Shown here piece after piece: positions 6,947 through 12,901 of a stretch of 12,901 nt of DNA. Each line of letters begins with the position of its first letter. Position 1 is the stretch's first letter. The stretch lies in assembly GCA_031285415.1 (NCBI GenBank), contig JAITWF010000071.1, positions 1 through 12,901 on the forward strand, in the 5' to 3' direction. Position numbers and translations under genes: made by a program. The notes beneath the pieces are model-generated. The model ran no database searches. It was not told the DNA's origin and saw only the letters and a program-made list of their open reading frames with translations. Source of the stretch: Deferribacteraceae bacterium. Its GTDB lineage: Bacteria; Chrysiogenota; Deferribacteres; Deferribacterales; JAISNW01.

Positions 6947-7765
6947 CTACTGCGATATCCCTCGATACATCATCTGGCATGCCACGACGAAGAGGAAGAG
7001 CATAAACCCTTTATAGAGCTTTTCTCCATTGACTTTGTGCATATATCCTGCGGCGAAGTGCGATGCAAGGAAGATCCCTGGCACCATTGCGGCGATCGTC
7101 TCTGGCCGTGTATAGCCGCTCAAGAAGAACACTATCGCCCCTCCGCCAGCGGTAAACCCCATTATAAATGAGCTTGTTGCCACTGCCGCCTTGATAGGAA
7201 TTCCCGAGAAGATATTCATTATCGGCACGATCATCACGCCGCCGCCGATCCCGACAAGCCCCGAAAGGGTGCCTGTAACGCCAGAGATACCGCAGAGTGA
7301 GGGTATATGATACACCCCATATTTCGTCGTCTGCCCTAGCGATGTATCGTGATACTCAGCCTGAAAGGCGCCGCCGCTAGTTTTCGGCTTTGCCATCTTC
7401 ATGAGCCTAGGTTTTGCAAGCATTAACGCCAATGTGAGAAACTGTGCGCACGCAAGTGTGATATAAAGCACCTTTGCTGATGTATTTACACTTATAATAC
7501 CGCCAGTGATCGAGCCAGCGACGGTAAAGATCGCCACTAAAAATGCCAATGGCAGGTTTGCTATCCCCGATTTAAGGTACTTCGACGAGGCGGAGACGCT
7601 ATTTGCCACCACTATCGCAAGTGACGTAGCGACCGCCTCATGCACAGGATAGTTGAACACGACTGTCAGCAGTGGAATAATTATAACGCCGCCGCCGATC
7701 CCCAAAAATGCCCCTGCTAGCCCGACGATACAGCCAGAGAGAAAGAGTGTAATAAAGGTCAACAT
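6947..7765 (-). CDS. TauE/SafE-family membrane permease (probable anion exporter)
   Basis: Integral inner-membrane protein of 272 residues, the family's usual size, with about eight hydrophobic segments. The family's internal duplication is clear: GAFLGIGGGVIIIPLL near residue 18 and LVGIGGGVMIVPIM near 170, each at the start of a four-helix half. A polar linker (about 118-155) separates the halves. Family members move sulfite, sulfoacetate, taurine-derived or other organic anions; the substrate here cannot be read from sequence. The ATG has an AGGAA box about six bases upstream. A palindromic repeat (7778-7808) lies just before it, between this gene and secA. It lies downstream of secA on the same strand, with 61 bases between. 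Confidence 0.88.
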   Translation of the reverse strand: MLTFITLFLSGCIVGLAGAFLGIGGGVIIIPLLTVVFNYPVHEAVATSLAIVVANSVSASSKYLKSGIANLPLAFLVAIFTVAGSITGGIISVNTSAKVLYITLACAQFLTLALMLAKPRLMKMAKPKTSGGAFQAEYHDTSLGQTTKYGVYHIPSLCGISGVTGTLSGLVGIGGGVMIVPIMNIFSGIPIKAAVATSSFIMGFTAGGGAIVFFLSGYTRPETIAAMVPGIFLASHFAAGYMHKVNGEKLYKGFMLFLFVVACQMMYRGISQ

Positions 7766-7777
7766 ATAATTCCTATT

Positions 7778-7808
7778 CTGGACTGCGGATCGAGTCCGCA
7801 GTGACGTA
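7778..7808. repeat. Palindromic intergenic repeat, copy A
   Basis: ACTGCGGA (7782-7789) pairs perfectly with TCCGCAGT (7795-7802) around TCGAG, flanked by CTGG and GACGT. It is the same element as the copy near 10405 and occupies the secA-permease gap, 13 bases upstream of the permease start codon. Sequences of this general type recur between genes in many bacteria (recollection, not checked). Confidence 0.8.
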
Positions 7809-7826
7809 ATTGCTTTTCCCTTCTAA

Positions 7827-10385
7827 TCAACTTGCCCCGTGGCAGTTCTTAAACTTCTTGCCGCTACCGCATGGGCATGGGTCGTTTCTGCCGACCTTTG
7901 GCTGTGTGCGGCGCATTGGCTCAACCTTCTGAGGTTCTTTGCCTGCTGTCTCTCCACGGCTCTCCTGCACTTTGCGCTGCTCTTGCCGCTTTGCATTCAG
8001 TGCTGCGCCCTGCTTTAGCTGCACATGCATGATAATATCGAGTGATTCTCGCTGAACTCGTGCGTACATATCGGTGAAGAGTCCAAACGACTCCTTCTTA
8101 TACTCCACCAGCGGATCTTTCTGACCGTACCCTCTAAGTCCGACGCTATCACGCAGGTAGTCCATCTGCAATAGATGCTCCTTCCAGCGAGAGTCGATCA
8201 CGTTGATAAGCACAAACCGACCTAATCCGTCGAAATGCTCACCTAGCTCCTCTTTGCGCTCTGTCATTCTATTAGATAGCGTCGATACGAACGTATTCTT
8301 GTATGTGGCAGAGTCATCTTGCCGCACGTCAGAGAGATCTACCTCTGCGCCCAATAGCTTTGCTGCCTCTGTACTGAACGATTCATTATCCTTTGCAACG
8401 CTAACGTATTCGGTATAGAGATCGTCGCAGGTATACTCTGCAAACTCCTCCATGATCGACTGTATATCGCCACCGGATAGGATATTTCTGCGTAGTCCGT
8501 AGATCACCTGCCTTTGTTGATTGGCAACGTTATCGTACTCCAGAAGGTGTTTACGCACCTCAAAGTGCATAGCCTCTACCTTCTTCTGCGCCCCTTCGAT
8601 AGCCTTTGAGATCAGGTTATGCTCGATCGGCTCTCCGTCTGCCATGCCGAGCCTGTCCATAATCCCTCTGATCTTCTCTGCGCCAAAGATTCTCATAAGA
8701 TCATCTTCCATACTGAGGTAGAAGCGGCTTTCCCCTGGGTCGCCCTGACGGCCAGATCGGCCTCGAAGCTGATTATCGATACGTCTCGATTCGTGACGCT
8801 CTGTACCGAGGATATATAGACCGCCAAGCTCTGCGACCCCTTCGCCCAGCTTAATATCGGTACCACGCCCTGCCATGTTTGTAGCGATAGTCACAGCCCC
8901 TTTACGCCCTGCGCCCTCTACGATCGACGCCTCTCGCTCGTGATTTTTGGCGTTCAGTACATCGTGTGGCACCTTCATCTTTGTGAGGAATCTTGATAGA
9001 AGCTCCGATTTTTCGATCGACACAGTTCCTACAAGGACTGGCTGCCCCTTTTTATGAAGCCTCTCGATCTCTTTAGCGATAGCTGCGTACTTCTCCTCCG
9101 CTGTGCGGTAGATCATATCGGGCTGATCCTTTCTTACCATCTGGCGGTGAGTTGGGATCGGTATTACATTCAATTTATAGATCTGGCGAAACTCCTCCGC
9201 CTCTGTCAGTGCTGTACCGGTCATCCCTGCAAGCTTTTTGTACATGCGGAAGTAGTTCTGAAAGGTGATCGAGGCGAGGGTCTGGTTCTCATTCTGAATC
9301 TTCACCCCCTCTTTAGCCTCAAGAGCCTGATGAAGACCGTCAGAGAAGCGTCTGCCCTGCATCATACGACCAGTGAACTCATCTACAATGATCACCTGAT
9401 CATTTTGCACCACATAGTCTACATCCAGCTTAAATACTGCGTGCGATTTAAGTGCATTATTGACAAAGTGCAGTGTATCAACGTTTACAACGTCGAAGAT
9501 ATTGCTGATCTTGAGTTCACGCTCAACGTAGTTGATCCCCTCATCGTTTAGTGTAGCAGCACGGCGTTTCTCATCTAATGTATAGTGAACATCTCTCTTT
9601 AGATGTTTTACAACGTTGTTGATATTATAATATTTATCGGTCGATTCGTCGGTAGGCCCTGAGATGATAAGAGGAGTTCTCGCCTCGTCGATCAGGATAC
9701 TATCGACCTCATCCACGATTGCAAAGTTTAGCTCCCTCTGCACAAACGATCCCTGCTCGTACTTCATATTGTCTCGCAGATAGTCGAATCCGTACTCATT
9801 GTTGGTGCCGTATGTGATATCGCAGTCGTACGCCTCTTTTCTAGAGACATCTTCCGTTGTAACGGTACCCTTTGCCTCATCGTCCCATATAACTCGTTTA
9901 CTCTTATCGTTCTGAATAATACCGACGGTAAGCCCCAGCTTCATATATATAGGGGACATCCACATGGCGTCACGCTTTGCCAGATAGTCGTTTACTGTGA
10001 CGAGGTGCGCACCCTTCCCCTCAAGAGCGTTGAGATATAGAGCGAGCGTCGCAACGAGCGTTTTACCCTCACCAGTTTTCATCTCCGAGATCTGCCCCGA
10101 GTGCAGCACATATCCGCCAAGAAGCTGAACGTCGTAGTGACGCATACCCATTAGTCGTCTGGAGGTCTCTCGCACAGCAGCAAATGCCTCTGGCATTATA
10201 TCGTTCAGATCTTCGCCATCGGCAAGCCGTTCACGAAACTCGATAGTTTTATCCCATAGCTCCTCGTCTGGCAGGGCAGAGAAGCTCGCCTCCAAACGGT
10301 TTACGTTGGCGACTAAAGGCATCTGTTTTTTAATATATCTTTCATGCCAAGAGCCTATGAATTTGCTTATCAAATATTTAATCAT
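7827..10385 (-). CDS. secA: SecA, preprotein translocase ATPase
   Basis: Motor ATPase that drives unfolded preproteins through SecYEG at the inner membrane. 852 residues. Walker A MKTGEGKT at 102-109, the same position as in E. coli SecA; DEVDSILIDEARTPL from 225; TNMAGRGTDIKLG and QLRGRSGRQGDPGESR of the second nucleotide-binding fold; SRWKEHLLQMDYLRDSVGLRGYGQKDPL of the helical scaffold; and the C-terminal zinc motif RNDPCPCGSGKKFKNCHG, which binds SecB and phospholipids. ATG 10385 is chosen because GGAG lies five bases before it and the N-terminus then starts MIKYLISKFIG; the frame continues 21 codons upstream but only through a palindromic repeat. Roughly 16 extra residues lie between VGIIQ and REAY-like KEAYDCD (about 159-183) relative to E. 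coli. Confidence 0.97.
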   Translation of the reverse strand: MIKYLISKFIGSWHERYIKKQMPLVANVNRLEASFSALPDEELWDKTIEFRERLADGEDLNDIMPEAFAAVRETSRRLMGMRHYDVQLLGGYVLHSGQISEMKTGEGKTLVATLALYLNALEGKGAHLVTVNDYLAKRDAMWMSPIYMKLGLTVGIIQNDKSKRVIWDDEAKGTVTTEDVSRKEAYDCDITYGTNNEYGFDYLRDNMKYEQGSFVQRELNFAIVDEVDSILIDEARTPLIISGPTDESTDKYYNINNVVKHLKRDVHYTLDEKRRAATLNDEGINYVERELKISNIFDVVNVDTLHFVNNALKSHAVFKLDVDYVVQNDQVIIVDEFTGRMMQGRRFSDGLHQALEAKEGVKIQNENQTLASITFQNYFRMYKKLAGMTGTALTEAEEFRQIYKLNVIPIPTHRQMVRKDQPDMIYRTAEEKYAAIAKEIERLHKKGQPVLVGTVSIEKSELLSRFLTKMKVPHDVLNAKNHEREASIVEGAGRKGAVTIATNMAGRGTDIKLGEGVAELGGLYILGTERHESRRIDNQLRGRSGRQGDPGESRFYLSMEDDLMRIFGAEKIRGIMDRLGMADGEPIEHNLISKAIEGAQKKVEAMHFEVRKHLLEYDNVANQQRQVIYGLRRNILSGGDIQSIMEEFAEYTCDDLYTEYVSVAKDNESFSTEAAKLLGAEVDLSDVRQDDSATYKNTFVSTLSNRMTERKEELGEHFDGLGRFVLINVIDSRWKEHLLQMDYLRDSVGLRGYGQKDPLVEYKKESFGLFTDMYARVQRESLDIIMHVQLKQGAALNAKRQEQRKVQESRGETAGKEPQKVEPMRRTQPKVGRNDPCPCGSGKKFKNCHGAS

Positions 10386-10404
10386 ATCTACTCCATATCT
10401 ATTA

Positions 10405-10436
10405 CTGGATTGCGGATCAAGTCCGCAATGACGTGA
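10405..10436. repeat. Palindromic intergenic repeat, copy B
   Basis: ATTGCGGA (10409-10416) pairs perfectly with TCCGCAAT (10422-10429) around TCAAG, with the same CTGG and GACGT flanks as copy A. It lies 20 bases upstream of the secA start codon. Read through in frame with secA it would give a false HCGLDPQSS N-terminus. The C-G pair in copy A is T-A here, so the stem is kept. Confidence 0.8.
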
Positions 10437-10450
10437 TTTGCAGCGCACAT

Positions 10451-10576
10451 AAAAATCGTTAGATTAGATGCAATGCTAGGCGGCTTGAAAAAATACAATC
10501 CGATGTGTACATAAGACGTACATGAGGATTGGATTTTTTTCAAACAACAACGCAGTGCGCTAATATAACGATTTTT
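10451..10576. repeat. Long imperfect inverted repeat between secA and carB
   Basis: Outer arms AAAAATCGTTAGATTAG (10451-10467) and CTAATATAACGATTTTT (10560-10576) match at 16 of 17 positions. A less conserved middle (TGCAATGC against GCAGTGCG) follows. Inner arms TTGAAAAAATACAATCC (10485-10501) and GGATTGGATTTTTTTCAA (10526-10543) pair with a bulge, and the apex is TGTAC (10506-10510)/GTACA (10518-10522) around ATAAGAC. T-runs beside the inner stem on either strand would suit a bidirectional terminator for carB. The right outer arm overlaps the last carB codons. Confidence 0.7.
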
Positions 10577-12901
10577 CACCCAACATCTCTTGGTACTCTT
10601 GCAGCGACTTCGGTTCGTACTGGCAACTCTTCTCTGCAAGTATACCATTAATAGCCGCTAGCGCACCAGAGAGCGTCGTCATATATGGAACGTTATGCTG
10701 TATCGCAAGCATACGCAGCGTTATTCCATCCTTCCAGCTCTTCCTTCCGCCAGGGGTATTCACAACTATATCTATCTTGCTATTTATCAGCATATCCGAG
10801 ATATTTGGTCGCCCCTCATTCTCTTTATATATAAACTCCGTCTCAATCCCATTCTCCTTAAAGAATGCGTGAGTGCCAGCGGTAGCGTATACTGTAAAGC
10901 CTGCCTCTTTGTACCCCTTTACGATCTCAAGTGCTACTGCGTCCTTCTTATCAAGAGAGATAAGGACTGTACCCGATTTCGGTAGCGGCTGCCCTGCCGC
11001 CTCCACAGCTCTATACACCGCAGAGGAGAGCGTCGGTGCAATCCCCATAACCTCACCAGTAGACTTCATCTCAGGGCCAAGAAGGGGGTCGGTATCGGTG
11101 AACTTATTAAATGGCATTACCACCTCTTTGACTGCATAGAATGGTGGAACCACACGTTTTAGGTTGAATTCGGAGATCTTTCTACCTGTCATCACCTTTG
11201 TAGCAAGCTTCGCCATCGGCACACCGCACACCTTCGACACTAGCGGCACCGTTCTAGAGGCTCTAGGATTTGCCTCCAGGATATAGATCTCGCCATCGGC
11301 GACTGCAAACTGCACATTTATAAGCCCCTTCACATCCATCTCAAGGGCGATCCGCTTCATATAGTCGTAGATCTCATCCTGCTGTGCCGCTGTCAGCACC
11401 TTAGGGGGGATAATTGCGGCGGAGTCGCCTGAGTGGATCCCTGCCTCCTCGATATGCTCCATAATAGCAGGCACAAACACCTCTACGCCGTCGCAAAGGG
11501 CGTCTGCCTCGCACTCTAGCGCACTAGAGAGGAATTTATCTACCAATACTGGACGCTCCGCCGTGATATCCGTAGCCTCTGCGATATACATTCTAAGCGA
11601 CTCATCGTCATAAACGATCCGCATTCCCTTGCCGCCAAGCACGTACGATGGGCGCACCATCAGCGGATACCCGATCTCACGAGCAAGCGCAAGCGCCTCG
11701 TCGATAGTCACAGCCATACCAGATTTTGGCATCTTAATCTGCAACTTCTCCATCATCCGATTGAATAGATCTCTGTCCTCGGCTGTAGCGATAACGGATG
11801 GTTTCGTACCCATAATATTAACGCCTGATCTCTCTAATATATCAGCGATATTTAGCGGCGTCTGCCCACCAAACTGCACGATAGCACCATCTGGATGTTC
11901 ACGGCGATCTACCTCATATACATCCTCCACCGTCAGCGGCTCAAAGTAGAGCCTATCGGAGGTATCGTAGTCGGTAGAGACTGTTTCAGGGTTGCAGTTT
12001 ATCATGATCGTTTCGTACCCCTCGCTCTTCAACGCCATAGCGGCATGAACGCAGCAGTAGTCGAACTCGATCCCCTGACCGATCCTGTTAGGCCCACCAC
12101 CAAGCACCATCCCCCTCTTTTTATCAGGGTTAGCGGTTACCTGCGGATTAAGCCCTATATTTGGGTGGTATGTAGAGTAGTAGTACTCTGGAACATGCCC
12201 ATGAGATAATGGCTTTACACCACTTACAGGCACAGCTTTGAATGCTGGGAAGAGGTTTATCGCTTCACGTCTTGCTCTCACCTTTGTTTCAGGTGTCTTG
12301 AGCAGATCCGCCAGATATTTATCGGAGAAGTTATACTCTTTTGCTTTCTTGAGTAGCTCATCAGGTAGTTTATCTATAGTATATGTCGCAAACTCTGTCT
12401 CGAGATCAAGGATCTGCTTCATCTCCTCTAGGAAGTACGGCTTAATCTTGGTTAGGTCGTGAATCTGCTGCACGGAGACCCCTTTGCGCATAGCCTCGTA
12501 TATTATCCACATCCGCTCAGATGACGGCGCCCATAGGAGAGCAAGAAGCTCCTCTACGCTCTTCTTCTGGTAAATAGCGGCACCTAAGCCGAATCTGCCA
12601 TTTTCGAGGGAGCGTATCGCCTTTAGAAATCCCTCTTTAAACGTATGCCCGATAGAGAGAACCTCGCCGACAGCCTTCATCTGCGTGCCTAGTATATCTT
12701 TCTCACCCTTAAATTTATCAAACGCCCAGCGAGCAAACTTTATAACGGTATAATCGCCTGTAGGAATATATTTATCTAATGTACCAAACTGATAGTGTGG
12801 AAGCTCGTCAAGGGTATACCCCACAGCGAGCTTTGCAGAGATATATGCTATCGGAAAGCCTGTCGCCTTGGAGGCGAGGGCTGATGATCTAGAGGTGCGA
12901 G
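10560..12901 (-). CDS. carB: Carbamoyl-phosphate synthase large chain, 3' part (runs off the window)
   Basis: Makes carbamoyl phosphate from bicarbonate, ammonia (from the CarA glutaminase subunit) and two ATP, feeding pyrimidine and arginine synthesis. The open frame continues to the right edge as RTSRSSALASKATGFPIAYI, so the GTG at 12822 is not a real start; 779 residues are visible, roughly E. coli residues 300 onward of about 1073. Seen are the end of the first ATP-grasp half, the oligomerisation region, the second half (GGGPNRIGQGIEFDYCCVHA; MINCNPETVSTDYDTSDRLY; QFGGQTPLN; VRPSYVLGGKGM; LEANPRASRTVPLVSKVCG) and the C-terminal MGS-like allosteric domain (GTVLISLDKKD to VVNTPGG and LSGALAAI). 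The terminal codons and TAG lie inside an inverted repeat. No carA is visible. Confidence 0.96.
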   Translation of the reverse strand, partial: RTSRSSALASKATGFPIAYISAKLAVGYTLDELPHYQFGTLDKYIPTGDYTVIKFARWAFDKFKGEKDILGTQMKAVGEVLSIGHTFKEGFLKAIRSLENGRFGLGAAIYQKKSVEELLALLWAPSSERMWIIYEAMRKGVSVQQIHDLTKIKPYFLEEMKQILDLETEFATYTIDKLPDELLKKAKEYNFSDKYLADLLKTPETKVRARREAINLFPAFKAVPVSGVKPLSHGHVPEYYYSTYHPNIGLNPQVTANPDKKRGMVLGGGPNRIGQGIEFDYCCVHAAMALKSEGYETIMINCNPETVSTDYDTSDRLYFEPLTVEDVYEVDRREHPDGAIVQFGGQTPLNIADILERSGVNIMGTKPSVIATAEDRDLFNRMMEKLQIKMPKSGMAVTIDEALALAREIGYPLMVRPSYVLGGKGMRIVYDDESLRMYIAEATDITAERPVLVDKFLSSALECEADALCDGVEVFVPAIMEHIEEAGIHSGDSAAIIPPKVLTAAQQDEIYDYMKRIALEMDVKGLINVQFAVADGEIYILEANPRASRTVPLVSKVCGVPMAKLATKVMTGRKISEFNLKRVVPPFYAVKEVVMPFNKFTDTDPLLGPEMKSTGEVMGIAPTLSSAVYRAVEAAGQPLPKSGTVLISLDKKDAVALEIVKGYKEAGFTVYATAGTHAFFKENGIETEFIYKENEGRPNISDMLINSKIDIVVNTPGGRKSWKDGITLRMLAIQHNVPYMTTLSGALAAINGILAEKSCQYEPKSLQEYQEMLGEKSLY

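Noticed and set aside
9054..9551. Open frame of 165 codons on the + strand opposite secA
   Set aside because: It is antisense to a conserved part of secA; I saw no start signal or domain to support it.
10386..10448. A 21-codon N-terminal extension of secA containing HCGLDPQSS
   Set aside because: It is read-through of palindromic repeat B; the ATG at 10385 has a proper GGAG box and gives the normal SecA N-terminus with Walker A at the standard residue.
12822..12824. Start codon of a 754-residue carB product
   Set aside because: This is a GTG valine inside AKLAVGYTLDEL; the conserved CarB sequence continues in frame to the window edge.
1..12901. CRISPR array, rRNA or known insertion sequence
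   Set aside because: No regularly spaced direct repeats, no rRNA-like sequence and no transposase-like frame were found.

Overview
This window joins an A/T-rich mobile or accessory region (1 to about 6,800) to a housekeeping chromosomal block (about 6,800 to 12,901). The boundary falls at the 3' end of a tRNA-Gly gene, a classic site for element integration. The host is a bacterium. Its carB, secA and TauE/SafE genes are ordinary, and SecA has the C-terminal zinc-binding motif common in Gram-negative bacteria. The phylum cannot be fixed from this stretch.

Accessory region, left part. A 25-codon tail of an unseen + strand gene overlaps the start of a UvrD/PcrA-type superfamily 1 helicase (62-1807) that keeps all its motifs. 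This tight overlap and the helicase type resemble the GajA (OLD-type ATPase/nuclease) and GajB (helicase) pair of Gabija anti-phage systems. The partner lies outside the window, so this remains an inference.

Accessory region, middle. On the - strand a small helix-turn-helix protein (4906-5226) and a MobF/TrwC-type relaxase-helicase (2391-4904) are separated by one base. They are followed by a repeat-rich gap (2227-2390) and a small, probably ribbon-helix-helix protein (1849-2226). The layout matches a mobilization module: relaxase, accessory DNA-binding proteins and a plausible oriT holding four TGTGCTAC-like boxes and a strong hairpin. No integrase and no type IV secretion genes are visible, so any element must extend left or be mobilized in trans.

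Accessory region, right part. Divergent from the mobilization genes is a + strand cluster: an XRE-family regulator (5352-5801), a two-segment membrane protein overlapping it by 4 bases (5798-6226), and a protein with one N-terminal membrane segment (6235-6753). I recognise neither membrane protein. The gap between the two transcription units carries a perfect 8-bp inverted repeat and a consensus -35 box, the expected shape of a regulated control region.

Chromosomal block. All genes are on the - strand, in transcription order carB (3' part), secA, a TauE/SafE-family permease, and tRNA-Gly(CCC). Two copies of a small palindromic repeat lie just upstream of the secA and permease starts. Their stem difference is compensated on both sides. 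A roughly 126-bp imperfect inverted repeat fills most of the carB-secA gap and even supplies the last codons and stop of carB.
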